Origin: Smallanthus sonchifolius
Taxonomy: Eukaryota > Streptophyta > Magnoliopsida > Asterales > Asteraceae
DNA: 64,000 bases
Direction of reading: 5' to 3'
NCBI GenBank assembly: GCA_023525975.1
Contig: CM042035.1
Span: 33,075,001 to 33,139,000, forward strand
Under the pieces are notes generated by a model. The model had not been told where the DNA came from and did not search any database. It worked only from the letters and a program-made list of their open reading frames with translations. Shown here piece by piece: positions 33,939-45,784 of this stretch. Every line of letters begins with the position of its first letter. Positions within the stretch are counted from its first letter, which is position 1. The position numbers were made by a program, and so were the translations under genes.

Positions 33939-34362
33939 TGTTGGTGCATGTTTTGGTGACAACTAGCTTTGTATAGTTTAGTCTTTATGTTTAATGTTTT
34001 GTTTGTTTTGTATTGTAATAGTTTAAGTTTTGCACAGGCGAACTTAATGGTATAGTTGAGGCGAACTTAACAAGTTCGTCTGAACTAAAGGTGGCGAACA
34101 TATTAAGTTCGTCTGATTCTGTTTGTGTTGTCTATAAATAGTTCAAGAGTTGTTCTCATTTGAAACTTCTGTACTTTTCTAGAACTACTCTATGTTTACT
34201 GTTTACTGATAATACAAGAAGCTTTTTATGAAATCTTGTCTTGTGTGATTGCATTGCGTGCGTGAGTATTCGAGACATACGTATACGTAAGGATTCCGCA
34301 CTTCGTGTACGTATCATGTGTTTTACAGCAGAGATCGATCGCTAGACCCGCTGGGACTTACA
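33939..34362 (+). repeat. 5' LTR of element C (424 bp)
   Basis: It starts TGTTGGTGCATG and ends GGGACTTACA. It contains GGCGAACTT/AAGTTCGTC-type inverted repeats (34037-34112) and TATAAATA (34133-34140). It is about 35 bp longer than the 3' LTR, which has lost part of the repeat array. Confidence 0.93.
34037..34140 (+). promoter_or_regulatory. Inverted repeats and TATA box of C 5' LTR
   Basis: GGCGAACTT-(AAC)-AAGTTCGTC lies at 34060-34080 and GGCGAACAT...AAGTTCGTC at about 34093-34113, with a half-site at 34037. TATAAATA follows at 34133. The half-site type differs from A's but matches C's own spacer clusters. Confidence 0.78.
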
Positions 34363-34364
34363 AG

Positions 34365-34377
34365 TGGTATCAGAGCT
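34365..34377 (+). other. Primer binding site of element C (initiator tRNA-Met)
   Basis: TGGTATCAGAGCT lies two bases after the LTR and is complementary to the 3' end of plant initiator tRNA-Met, the usual copia primer. Confidence 0.92.
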
Positions 34378-34836
34378 ATTGTTCTTGATTAGCTACTGTT
34401 TTTTGACATTGTCTCGATTGATTTTTCACAACAAGATGGAGATTTTCAAAAGTTTCTGTGTTCTTGAGAGTTTTACGATTTTTGTTATGGATTTTGAGTG
34501 ATTTCTTCATTTTTGGTGTTGTTTTACCAAAATTGATCCCTTGGAAGTGTTCTAAACCATTATTTGAAGAATTCTACGAAAGGAATTTCTCTAATTCATT
34601 CTAAATCAAGAATTATGGAAATTTTCGGATATGTTCGTGCGTTTGGGTGTTAGAACAATCTTCCTTGTTCTTCAGCTGAAACAGACGAACTTGTCTGATC
34701 AGTTACGGGCGAACTTGTCAAGCGAACTTATTAAGTTCGCTGGATTTCATTCAGGTAAACTTAGTAGGCGAATTTGTTAAGTTCGCTTAATACAGAATTT
34801 TTGAAAAATTTTCTAAGTGTTGAAGTGTGTTCAAGA

Positions 34837-36110
34837 ATGTCATCTACTTCAAATCAAGTGAACAATATGACTCATTTACTGAATCATGACAATGATATTG
34901 GAACTCCAAGTAAGCCACCAAGGCTTATGAATCTCATAGATTATTCTAATTGGAAAAGTCGATTTGAGAATTATGTTAATATCAATGACATGAGTTTGTG
35001 GATTCCCATTAGTGAGGGATATGAGCATCCGGTGCATAGTCATATGGGTGTTTCAGATACACCAAAACCAATTTTAGATCTTACTGATGAGGAAAAGAAG
35101 ATTTATGATCGTGAAAAGAAAGCTCTTGCAACTTTATCCATGTTTTTACCACTGGACATCTATCATACTTTCAAGAAGTTTAAGACTTATCGACAACTTT
35201 GGGAAGGTTTGGCTAAAAGATGTTAGGGTAGCACTGATATCAAGAAGAGCAGAAAAGAATTGTTAAAGAAACAGTTTAGCATTTTTAAACACTTTGATGG
35301 TGAATCGGTGGATGAACTCATGTCAAGATATTATCATCTTCTAGGTGAAATGGTCAACAATGACATCACTTACAAAAACAAGAAGATTCTTGAAAAGTTC
35401 TTGATGCTTTACCAGCACATTTTGAGATGTACACCATAGTGATCAAAAAACAATCTGGATTTGATGATCTTAGTCTTGAAGATTTGATGGGAAAGATTCA
35501 ATCATATGATCTGCATAAACAAAAGAAAGACACAGTTTATCAAGATCCAAGCATTTACTTTGGGTCAGCACCGAAATCTGGTGGAGTTGCTTTATTTTCG
35601 GGAGAGTTATCAAATGTTCCTAAAGATAGTTCTTGTCAAGAAAATACATGCTTTGTTGTTTCAAACTCTGGATGTTCAACTCATAACAAGAATGAAGGTC
35701 ATTCATGTTCTACTAAAGTGTCTCCATCTGCAGCTAATGATATGATGGAAATGATTGCATCATTCTTAACCTCTTATGAAAATTTTATTGGTGGTAAGAT
35801 CACTAATCCTGATATGATTGAGGAGGATTTTAAACAGCTGGATAAAGATACTTTGGAAGAAATGAATATTCAGTGGAACATGGCATTATGGTTGAGACAA
35901 GGAAAAGATCACTTGAAGAGAACTGGAAAGAAGTTCATTGGGGCATCAAGCAAAACCAAGATCGGAATGGATAAGTCTAAGGTGAAGTGTTATAATTTTC
36001 AGGAGTTTGGTCATTTTGCTCGAGAATGTACAAAACCAAGAAATCAGAATCAAGGACCTTCAAACTCTTAATGCAATAAAAACAAACAGAGTACTTCCAC
36101 AGCTTTGATA
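34837..36110 (+). pseudogene. Element C gag, first part (split by G)
   Basis: Structural protein. I take ATG 34837 as start because the reading after it (MSSTSNQV) leads into the copia gag fold, with NLIDYSNWKSRFENYV. Damage includes TAG 35224-35226, a one-base loss near 35410 and TAA 36069-36071. The zinc knuckle near 35985-36030 reads CYNF-x4-H-x4-C: its second cysteine has become phenylalanine. The sequence is cut at 36110 by element G and resumes at 42308. Confidence 0.88.
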
Positions 36111-36850
36111 TGTAGAAATAAAGACTGATGGCTAAAAAATTCTCTAAGTACAAATGCTGCTGATCTCAAAGATTGCTGCGGATCGACAAAGTTGCAGCTG
36201 ATAGGCTTTATCCGCTACTAACCAAAGCTGCAGCTGATAAGTCTTATCAGCTGCTGACCAAAGTTGCAGCTGATAGGCCTTATCTGCTGCTGACCAAAGT
36301 TGCAGCTGATAGGCCTTATCCACTGAAGATCAAAGTTGCAGCTGATAGCCTTTTCACTGAAGATCAAACGTTGCAGCTGACTGTTCTTGATAAAGCAACC
36401 AATACCACTAATAACTTTCTGCTGTTACACTGAACACTCCACGCAAAAAGAATGTCATTGGCACAAGACAATAAAAGACAACGACGCTCACCTTTTGAGT
36501 ATTCAAGAAATGATGCAAAGAAGACGTTTTAATAAAGTTAACCTTTGTAGTTATTATTATTGTCTGTATATGTAGAATAGCTTCAATACAAGATCAACGG
36601 TCTGTGTTAGATCTGATCCTTAGAATCAAGGGTCTGTCTTGATTCTAAGTTACTATATAAGTAGTACTTAGATTCATTGTAAAAGTACTTTTTGCTTAAG
36701 AGTTTTCTTTGTAATCTTGTAACACTTGAAGCTTAATACAAATTGCATTTATCAGTATTCTTCTTGTCTACTAGTTTACTTTGCTTAAGTTGTGATTGTT
36801 TCCCCCAATCTCAACTGGAATAGAACCATCTTGTATTTACCGATCGAACA
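36111..36850 (+). repeat. 5' LTR of element G (740 bp)
   Basis: It starts TGTAGAAATAAAG and ends ACCGATCGAACA. It contains a tandem array of a 36-bp unit with CAGCTG and AGGCCTT words (36183-36370) and a TATA box (CTATATAAG near 36652). Confidence 0.93.
36183..36370 (+). repeat. Tandem AAAGTTGCAGCTGATAGGCC units in G LTR
   Basis: About five copies of a 33-36-bp unit containing AAAGTTGCAGCTGATAGGCC and TTATC. Each holds the palindromic words CAGCTG and AGGCCT. The frame through them looks like a repetitive protein but is not coding. The 3' LTR has the same array at 41635-41830. Confidence 0.85.
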
Positions 36851-36852
36851 AG

Positions 36853-36865
36853 TGGTATCAGAGCT
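36853..36865 (+). other. Primer binding site of element G (initiator tRNA-Met)
   Basis: TGGTATCAGAGCT lies two bases after the 5' LTR, identical to element C's site. This is the best sign that G uses copia-type machinery. Confidence 0.92.
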
Positions 36866-36976
36866 TTGGCTCACAGATTAAACAAACTCACATTTGTTTA
36901 ATCATTCTCTGGTTCTATTCTTATCTATCTCTTTGCTAAAGTCACTCATTGTCTAAAAATCAAAATCGCACAAAAC

Positions 36977-38367
36977 AATGGATTTGAAGACATTGGAAGC
37001 ATCTCAAGACCACCAAGACTGGTGTCTGGAGAAGACTATGATATGTGGAAGAACAGGATAGAAAGTTTCTTCTGCTATCAAGAATATGGGATGTGGAAAT
37101 CCATTAAAAATGGACCATACATACCCATGGTGGCCTCAGCTGATACTGGAGGTACACTGGTTCCCAAAGAATCCTCTCTGATGAAGACATCAAGAAAATG
37201 GAGGTAGACTTCAAAGCCTTGGGAGCCATTCAAATGTGCTTACCAAATGAAGTTTTTTCACAACTTCAGAGGTTACAAAATAGATAAGGAGCTATGGGAG
37301 GCTCTTGAGAAGATGTTTGCTCGTTCAGAGGAAGTCAAAGAAAACAGAAGGGACATCCTGAAGCAGCAGTATGAAAACTTCGTTTGGAAGGAAGGTGAGT
37401 CCCTAACTGTTTTATATAACAGAATTACTTATCTTGTAGGTGAGCTGCAGTGCTCAAAGGTGAAGCTAGAGAATGAATATATTCTCAAAACATTCATCAG
37501 GTCTTTACCTAGCTGTTGGACACTCTACACAGTGTCCATTAGAAGAACTAAGAATCTGAAGACTCTCCAAATGACTGAGCTCTTCGGTATGCTGAAAACC
37601 TATGAGCTAGAGTTGATTCAGGCAAAAGAACAAAGCTCAAGCTATCAAAATGCCTCAACATCCATCACCACCTCCGCCCTCCACTCTGACCACTCAGGTC
37701 CTAGTTCTAGCAACTACTATCCTCCCATTGTCACCCATCCACAAACTCCAACCTCTCAAACAAACACCTCACCATTTCTCCTAGAAGCTCCTCCTCAAAC
37801 CTTAAACTCTACTGCTTTTGTTTCTGAAAACTCAAGCAACATGTCCTATATCAAGGAGGATCTAGAATGCTTCCATCCAGATGACTTAGAAGAAATGGAC
37901 ATACAGCACTCGTATGCCATGCTCTCTATAAGAGCAAAAAGGTTCTACTCTAGAACCGGAAGACCCATTCCAAGCAACAACTCCAACACCAGAGTTGGAT
38001 TGGATAAAATCAAACTAAGATGTTACAACTGTAACCAACTGGGTCACTTTGCTAGAGAATGAAAGGCACCAAGAGCCAATCCAACTACTCCTCAATCAAG
38101 ACAAGCTCACAAAGCCCAACCTAGACAACAACAGCAGCAAACTACTCCTCCAGTTCAAACTGCAGCTTGTGCAACTGTTGGAACTTCTGACTTCGACCGG
38201 AGCTTCCAGTATGAAGATATGTCTGCCAACAACCAAGCTCTTATGGCAGACACAACTGAGATATCGCCTCAGGTATATGAACATCTCTGTTCCCAAGCTT
38301 GTATTAATAAGGTGTTAGGCTACAGAAAGCATAATCAAGATTATATACCTTCTCCAACAACCCCCTG
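36977..38367 (+). pseudogene. Element G gag, broken
   Basis: A copia-type gag (UBN2-like). It starts at ATG 36977, but the conserved reading (SGEDYDMWKNRIESF) is in another frame, so a shift lies near 37000. A second shift falls near 37210-37245. Frame 37247-38062 has ELWEALEKMFARSEEVKE, then a Ser/Thr/Pro-rich stretch, then a zinc knuckle, CYNCNQLGHFARE. A TGA (38060-38062) replaces precisely the fourth zinc ligand. Reading on in frame stays open to TGA 38365-38367, with a Gln/Pro stretch and QALMADTTE, as in related gags. The stop is therefore a late point mutation or, less likely, recoded. Confidence 0.88.
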
Positions 38368-38378
38368 AGCCATTCCAT

Positions 38379-41300
38379 TATTTCTCTTCTCTGAACCTAA
38401 GTGCAGAGGCACCTGGTCAAGATGATATACCTTCTCCAACAACCACTATATCAGAGGTATTGATTGACTTGGCTGCTGGTGCACCCAACCCAGGTTCATC
38501 ACCCAAGAAGGTTCACTCTGGTAGTATTGATAGAGTGAATGTGGAAAGGGCTATCACTACTCTGGGTACATCAACTGCCCAGGAGGACAGTGATAACATA
38601 GCTAAGACCCTAACCATGGCAACTCATAATGAGGATGTTTCCTATGAAACACTCTTCACTGAGAGGAATCCCAGGCGCCAAGAAAACCAGGGTGATGGGG
38701 ATGTAGAGGCTAGGCCTAAGGCCCCATCTAGCTCCAAGGATTCCACAACTACGGATGAGGACAGACTGAAACTTCATAACTTGTAATTGACGGCCAGGGT
38801 GGCAATGCTAGAGGCTGAAGTGTCCAAACTAAGACACCAAGTCTCTATGCATGAAGCCCATCAATGCCCAACTGTGCCTACTCCCTCTCTTGTATCAGTA
38901 GGAACTCAAACAGATACATCCCTTTTCACTGATGCAACCAAAAAGGGGGAGGTGGTTACTAAGGAAGATGATGCTGACAGCCTCGAAGAATGGATACAAG
39001 AGCGGACTACGTTTCAAAGTTCCCTATACAAACCCGCTTTTATTCAAATCCATGACTTTCCAGACTCAGTAGATGAAGAGGAAGATGTCACTGAGGATTG
39101 GAAGTTAGTCGTCCAAGCTGTTGATGAGGTGATACAGGAAGAAACTCTCCATGAAGACGCACCTCCGTCATTCAGCATTCTTCCTGAAGCTGCAGCCATA
39201 ATAAGTCATTCATCTACCCCCCAACTCTTCCTAATTTCAAAGAAGCTAAAATTTGACTCCATTCTAGCTTGGGGGCATGATGGAATAGCTGAGAGATTTT
39301 GGATTGGATGGGAGTTTAGTAGAAGAGCTAAACGGGAACTCTCTTAATGCCCTCCAAGTTCTCAATCTGTATCTGACAAAATGCATCAACACTTTATCAG
39401 ATCTCTCAGCAGAACTTGCAATCAGCAGGTTCTATGACTTAATGGAGAATAACATACCCTGGTTTGAATGACTACTAAAAGAAGCAAACAGGGTGGCTTA
39501 TCATGAATCTTCATCAGCAGCAGAACAAAGACTGGCTCCGAGAAGACTTGACATAATCAGGAGCAGTGTTTTAACTGAAGAAGAGGCTATCTGCTGGAGA
39601 AGATTCCTGTACAACATAATGGTCAGGGATGTGGAAGTGCAAGGAAGGATAAGCACTGACTCCCATGACTTCACCTTCTTCCTGAGCAATGGATCTTCTC
39701 TCTCAATCAACATCAAAGAGATCTTGCTCCTACCTTCAGCCTTCCTGCACAAAGTCTTTGAGCTCAGATCACTCATCTTCAATGTCAACTCATTAGAAAG
39801 TCAAGAAATGATCAAAATCATCAAGGCTTCTCTTTATAAGGAGGAATCTGGATCTGACTCAGACCTATCCTTTCTCTCTTCTCCAACAGTCAGACTGAAC
39901 ATAGAAGAAGAATCAAAAAGAAGAGACGAGGAAAAGATGAAAGAAGCATGGAAAGAAGTGACAGGTATGGAATGGAAAGAAGATGAAGAAAGTTCCCTTC
40001 CCTTGTCCATTCCCCAAAATGCCAATGAAGCTGAAGCTGAGATCCCAACATCATCTACTACATCTGCTGTTGTGTCCATGAAGCTGAAGCAGAGGCATCC
40101 AACAAAGATAAGGGAAAGGGACTAATGACTAAAGAAGATGAAGAAAGAATTAAGAAGGAGAAGAAAGAAAAGGAGGATAGAAGAAGAAGAAGAAGAAGAA
40201 GAAGAAGAAGAAGAAGAGAAGAAGAGGAGATAACTGAACTAAAGAAAGCTCAAGACAGAAAAACAGCCATTCTCCTCAGAGAACAACAGATCCAGCTGTA
40301 TGCAAAACAGCTGGATGATCTGAAAGTAAAAATTCCAGCAGATTATCAAATTGAAGAAGATGAAGCTCTTGCTCTTCAACTGCAGGAACAATTCAACAAA
40401 GAAGAAGAAGAGATAGAGAAGAAGAACAAGAAGAAGGAAGAGGCTAAGTTCAGAATAACTGATTTTGAACTAGCGAAAGAACTGAGAGAGGAGTGGGTAA
40501 AGGCTCTGGTTTCTCAAGGTAAGGATGCAGACTACCTTGAGAAACTATCAAATAAAGAAATCTACAGAGCCTTCATGGGTCAGCAGGGTCAATTGGCAAA
40601 CAAGAAAGGCTGAAGAAGAAGAAGAAGAAAAATCCAAACAAAAGTCTAAGAAGACCATTGCCTTTAACCGAAGATCCCATGAAGAAAGGAAGATCATGAT
40701 TGACTTCCTTAAGGCTAGAGGAGAGAGTGGAAAGAGGCTGGGTCCTATAAACTTCATGAACCTGCAAGCCGTCTACCTTAAAGTCAAGAAGGATGAGGAA
40801 GAAAGACTGCGGAAGAAAGGCTCCAAGAAGAGGGTAATCATTCAAGAAGAAGAAAGGAAAACAAAGAAACCCAAGCCTTCTCCCTCACCCAACACTTCCT
40901 CAATCCAACAACCTTCCACTCTCCATCCTAGACCTCCCTCCTCTCCACCCTCAAAGTCCAAATCCTCACACCCAGCTCCTACTCATCAATAACCTCCCAA
41001 AAAGAAAAAAACAAACCTACTTCCAAACCAGAAGACACAAGAGAAATAGTCATCTGGTCATACAGATCTCAAGACCAATGGTTTGAAGTTTTCAGGGGGA
41101 GGACAGAAGTTAAAAGATCAATTTATACATCTGTTGATGAGGTACTACAGCTTCCAGATTCTGATCTAAGACGAATGATGGAGCTGGGTGAAGCCAATGA
41201 GCCCGTGAATGAAGGTGGGAGACATATGCTACTGGTAATCAAACATCACTTTAACCCCAGCAGAGATGAAATCCTTGATGTCAAACCTCTCCAATCCCAC

Positions 41301-41528
41301 TCTCCATTCATCAGCTGGTCCTACAATGTTGAAAAAGATGAGTTCACATTGACAGATGTTAAAGGACAGAAGATGAGGTGTTCAAGCAAAGCTATCTTCA
41401 AAATGGCCAACAAAGACATTAAGACTCTATCTGAGGTTCCTCTTAACAATCCCTACAAGGACCAGAGAGGATATGAGGTTGAAAGAATTGTCAGCCACAT
41501 GCAAAAGCTTCAGCAACAAAAGCAGTAA
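38379..41528 (+). pseudogene. Element G long auxiliary ORF, unknown function
   Basis: About 3.1 kb between gag and the polypurine tract, where an env-like ORF sits in A and C. Segments: 38379-39347 (one in-frame TAA at 38784-38786; short coiled coil MLEAEVSKLRHQV), 39493-40125, 40125-40613 (Arg run, then acidic/basic coiled coil, then KDADYLEKLSNKEIYRAF), 40613-40992 (ARGESGKRLGPINFMNLQA, then Pro/Ser-rich) and 41000-41528 (RHMLLVIKHHFNPSRDE and WSYNVEKDEFTLTDVKG). Shifts near 39340, 40110, 40615 and 41000 join them. No polymerase or integrase motif, signal peptide or membrane segment is seen. The same protein occurs in G2, so it belongs to the family and is not captured host sequence of one copy. 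I do not recognise a domain. Confidence 0.72.
40181..40222 (+). repeat. AGA/GAA trinucleotide run
   Basis: About twelve AGA codons encode a polyarginine run within the G auxiliary ORF, next to glutamate-rich DNA. It is a microsatellite expansion inside an already charged region. Confidence 0.85.
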
Positions 41529-41548
41529 GAGAGTTTTGGTAGCATCAG

Positions 41549-41561
41549 TCTAGGGGGAGTT
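41549..41561 (+). other. Polypurine tract of element G
   Basis: TCTAGGGGGAGTT directly before the 3' LTR. G2 has the same tract at 62845-62857 on the minus strand. Confidence 0.88.
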
Positions 41562-42302
41562 TGTAGAAATAAAGACTGATGGCTACAAAATTCTCTAAGT
41601 ACAAATGCTACTGATCTCAAAGATTGTTGCGGATCGATAAAGTTGCAGCTGATAGGCTTTATCCACGGCTGACCAAAGCTGCAGCTGATAAGTCTTATCA
41701 GCTGCTGACCAAAGTTACAGCTGATAGGCCTTATCTGCTGCTGACTAAAGTTGCAGCTGATAGGCCTTATCCACTGAAGATCAAAGTTGCAGCTGATAGC
41801 CTTTTCACTGAAGATCAAACGTTGCAGCTGACTGTTCTTGATAAAGCAACCAATACCACTGACAACTTTCTGCTGTTACACTGACACACTCCATGCAGAA
41901 AGAATGTTATCGGCACAAGACAATAAAAGACAACGACGCTCTCCTTTTGAGTATTCAAGAAATGATGTAAAGAAGACGTTTGAATAAAGTTAACCTTTGT
42001 AGTTATTATTATTGTCTGTATATGTAGAATAGCTACAATACAAGATCAATGGTCTGTGTTAGATCTGATCCTTAGAATCAAGGGTCTGTCTTGATTCTAA
42101 GTTACTATATAAGTAGTACTTAGATTCATTGTAAAAGTACTTTTTGCTTAAGAGTTTTCTCTGTAATCTTGTAACACTTGAAGCTTAATACAAATTGCAT
42201 TTATCAGTATTCTTCTTGTCTACTTATTTACTTTGCTTTAGTTGTGATTGTTTCCACCAATCTCAACTGGAATAGAACCATCTTGTATTTACCGATCCAA
42301 CA
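41562..42302 (+). repeat. 3' LTR of element G (741 bp)
   Basis: It starts TGTAGAAATAAAG and ends ACCGATCCAACA, followed by target duplication TGATA. It differs from the 5' LTR by scattered substitutions. Confidence 0.93.
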
Positions 42303-42307
42303 TGATA

Positions 42308-44025
42308 TCTCAACAAAATGAAAATAATGACTGGGGTATTCATTTGGAAGATATTGTGGCTCATGTTAGTCAAGCTTTTCTAGCTGAAGTACATCATGAA
42401 GATGGAATTGAAAGTGGTTCTTCTGATAGTGACTCTACAGATTATGGGAGTTTACATAACAGTGAAGAGTCAGTGCCTCAGAAGAGTGAACCAGAGTTTT
42501 CAAATGAAGATTTACTAAATTATGGAGCTGCTGGAACGGTTACAGAAAAGATTGTAGTGATGTTAGCTGAAAGGAATGCATTCATGGCCGATTCTAAGCA
42601 GGTAAAACAGGTTGACTCTTGTTTAAAATGCATTGATTTTGAATTCAAAATTATGAGACTGTGTGATGATGACACGAATCTCATATGTTACATGAAAGCA
42701 ATGTACATATCGAACCAAACTTTGAAGGAAAATGAAACAGTTTTGAAAGCTAAAATTGAATCTCTAAAAGATGATATTAAAGTTTTGCAAACCAAAGTAA
42801 ATGAACAAGCATTTCACCTCGATGTGTCATACTCTGAGTATGAAAAGAAAATTAATGAACTTGCTGTGTCACAGCAGAGGTAACAAAATTGCTACGCAAG
42901 CTTGAGTGTTATAAGAATTCCAGTTTCTTGTTGGAATATTATAACGATAAAGCTTCGGGTGAAAAGGTTATTGGTGGGGTTGGTTCTTGTCAATCTTTTG
43001 ATGATACAAAGATAGGGGAGGTGTTGGTTATTGTCCACCGTTCAATGCAAATTATACCCCATGTTTGATTGAAGAAGTTTTAGTTGAAGATCTAGAACCA
43101 AAAACTGTTTTGAACATCAATCATGTTATTGGTAAAGACATGGTATATGATGATTCAACTGATGATGAAGTGTTTGATTCAAAGAAATTTGAAGGCATAA
43201 TGAAAGACTGTAAGTATGTGAACCAGTTGTGATGAAAACAGTGACCAGAGACAGGTGCATACTAACTGAACCAGATGATGTGAGTGAACAACCAACACTT
43301 AAATCTACTTTTAAACCAGTTAAACCATTTGTAAGTGGTGGTTTTGATTCACAAGAGACAAACAAGATTGAGAACATCTCAACTCTTGATTTTTGTAAAA
43401 AGAAACATGAAGAGAAAACTCATCTGGTTGTTCATTCTTCAAACACTATTTCTCAGTGTTCATCATCCACTTCACTCAAGGTTCAGAAAGAAAAGTATGT
43501 TCGTGTCTACAAGGAAAAACATGCTTATTTTCATTGTGATGTTGTTGGTCATATTCTGAAAGATTGTCAAATAAGAACTTGGGGAAGCGTCTGGAGAATC
43601 CAAAGTTGGCACTACCTTTTGTGAATCCACCAGCAAAATCTATAAGTAAGAATGTGGATAGTGGTGTAAAGAAGCCAAGTATCCAGACTGTTTCTGATGC
43701 AGTGAAAATTGTGACGAAGATTGAGTCAATCGGTGAGACTACCCAACCAAAAGAAAAATTGTCAAGACCACAAAGACGTCGAAGAAATAAACGGTTGAGA
43801 AAACTTCTCGAACAACCAGTGGTAAATGACAAGGTTGAGGTGTTGAGAGAGACTGACAAGGTTCAGGTTACATCAAAGTGGAAACCTAAATCCACTGTTA
43901 CTGTTTCTAGGAAACAATCTCCTAAAATTCAGGAAAAATTTGATTGTGTATTGAAGGAAATAGTTTATTTTGATGAATCAGGCCGACCCAAGACCACAAT
44001 GGCTTGGGTCTCTATTACTAACTAA
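42308..44025 (+). pseudogene. Element C gag, second part, and pre-protease region
   Basis: Continues C's gag after G. The first block (42308-42883) has an acidic stretch and a coiled coil (NETVLKAKIESLKDDIKVLQ), as in long Sirevirus gags. It ends at TAA 42881-42883. Pieces at 43229-43624 and 43564-44025 in shifted frames carry a basic region (RPQRRRRNKRLRK) before protease. The reading frame changes at least three times, so no intact product is possible. Confidence 0.82.
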
Positions 44026-44040
44026 TCATTTTTATTTATG

Positions 44041-44388
44041 TGTAGGGAACTCCAAGGAGGACTGTTGGCAACCATTGGTATGTTGACAATGTATGCTCTA
44101 GGCATATGACAGGAAATCTTAACTTATTGGAAAATGTGAAAGAAATTCAAGGAGGATTCGTTTTTTTGCAGGCAAGAAAGGAGGAAATATTTCTGGCCAA
44201 GGAACTGTGTCGAATGGGAGATTGAGCTTTAAGAAAGTCAACTATGTTGAGCAGCTAAAACATAATCTGTTATCTGTTTCGCAAGTCTGTGATAAATATT
44301 TCTCATTTCATTTTAATAAGTCAAAATGTTTGGTTCTAAAGCCGGGATTTATGATACCTGATGATTGGATACTTATGCGAGCTCCTTG
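44041..44388 (+). pseudogene. Element C protease region, broken
   Basis: The block WYVD-N-V-C-SRHMTG lies at 44076-44114. The copia protease site is normally DSG; here 44085-44093 reads D-N-V, so the catalytic loop is lost. A frameshift near 44175 follows. The next frame (44207-44389) covers the VNYVEQLKHNLLSVSQ region leading to integrase. Confidence 0.85.
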
Positions 44389-45784
44389 AAAGAATGATAC
44401 ATATATGCTTGACATGAGCACAACAATGACAACGTCGTCTGTCCCAACTTGTCTTCTTTCGAATGCTTACGGGTCCTATTCAACTTTGTGGCACCGGAAA
44501 ATGGATCATATAAATTTCAGAAAAATGAACTATCTCATCAAAAATTGGTTGATTTTTGGTATCCCAGTTATGAGAATGTGAATGAAGACTGTATTCCATG
44601 CAAGAAAGGCAAGCAGCACAGGAAGTCTCATCCTTCAAAGTTGACTAATTCAATTGTGACTCCTTTAAAGTTGTTGCATATGGATTTGTTCAGAACTATT
44701 AGTGTCAGAAGTGAAGGCGGCAAATCGTATTGTTTTGTAGTGACTGATGATTACTCGAGTTTTTCTTGGGTAAAATTTCTTGCTTCTAAGGATGAAACAA
44801 CTGAAATTCTTAAGTTCCTAATTGTGGGACTTGAGAGATTGTTCCAATTGCAAGTCAGAAGAATTCGTAGTGGCAATGGCACAGAATTCAAGAATGGAAA
44901 TTTGGGTTTATTCTGCTTGAAGAAATGTATCCATCATGAATTTAGTGCTCCTTATGTTCCTCAACAGAATGGTGTTGCTGAACGGAAGAATCGAACTCTT
45001 ATTGAGACGGCTCGTACTATGTTATCTGATTCAAAATTACCGGTTACTTTTTGGGCAGAGGCAGTAAATACAGCCTGTCATGTTCTCAATAGGGTTTTGA
45101 CCGCGAAGAAACACAACAAAACATGTTATGAATTGCTGAACAATCAAAAACCTAATCTTGCATATCTTTTGCCCTTTGGGAATACATGTACCTTGTTAAA
45201 GACTCGTGACGTTCCTACGAAATTCAGCTTGAAGGCAATTGAGGGAATTTTCTTGGGATACGTTGCAAATTCTCATAATAAGAGAGTTTTTAACAAAGAA
45301 TCACGTCAAATTGAAGAATGGTTTCATATTAACTGTGATAATCGTTCTGTTCCTTGGGATGTGAAAGGTCCCTCTTGGGCATTTGATTATGATGCACTAT
45401 TCAGATCTTTCAATGTTACTCCTACAATTTCTCCTGTTGAAGCTGAAATACTCTATCAGTCCTACTGCAATGATGATTCAACTGTCGATCCTCGTTCGGT
45501 TATTCTGATTGTGAATACTCCTTCAGTTGATCCGAATGTAGCTTCAACTTCGGGTACAACACAACATGATGACACTAACGACGATGAAGCTGTGTTTCAG
45601 GAGTCTTCCAATGATATCCAGAACATAGTTGATGATTCATCAGCTTCGGCATCAGTTGAGGGGGAGTTGCCTTCAAATCTTGATGCTGTTATTCATGCTT
45701 CAGTTATTACTCAATCACGTGTGCATAAGAATCATCCAACTGATAATATTATTGGTGATTTGAATGCAGGTGTTCAAACGAGGC
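44389..45784 (+). pseudogene. Element C integrase, broken
   Basis: The zinc-binding segment (LWHRKMDHINFRKM) and the C-x2-C further on are split by a frame change near 44560. In the main frame (44449-45822) the first aspartate is kept (HMDLF). The second is changed, since RSGNGTEF at about 44866-44889 has Gly (44872-44874) for Asp. The glutamate is kept (QQNGVAERKN). The frame is then cut by a deletion at 45784 that joins the linker to the middle of reverse transcriptase. Confidence 0.9.

Larger units (their letters stand above)
36111..42302 (+). mobile_element. Complete pol-less copia-like LTR element G (6.19 kb)
   Basis: It has two LTRs of 740 and 741 bp, a perfect target duplication TGATA (36106-36110 and 42303-42307), an iMet primer site and a polypurine tract. 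Inside are a copia-type gag and a long glutamate/lysine-rich ORF. Integrase, reverse transcriptase and RNase H are not recognisable in any frame. It is therefore non-autonomous. The LTRs differ by only a few percent by eye, so insertion is fairly recent. A second copy, G2, starts at 62147 on the minus strand. Confidence 0.92.

Noticed and set aside
36173..36433. ORF of repeated KVAADRPYLLLT-like units (also at 41624-41884)
   Set aside because: It lies entirely within the G LTR tandem array and is identical in position in both LTRs; regulatory repeat, not a gene.
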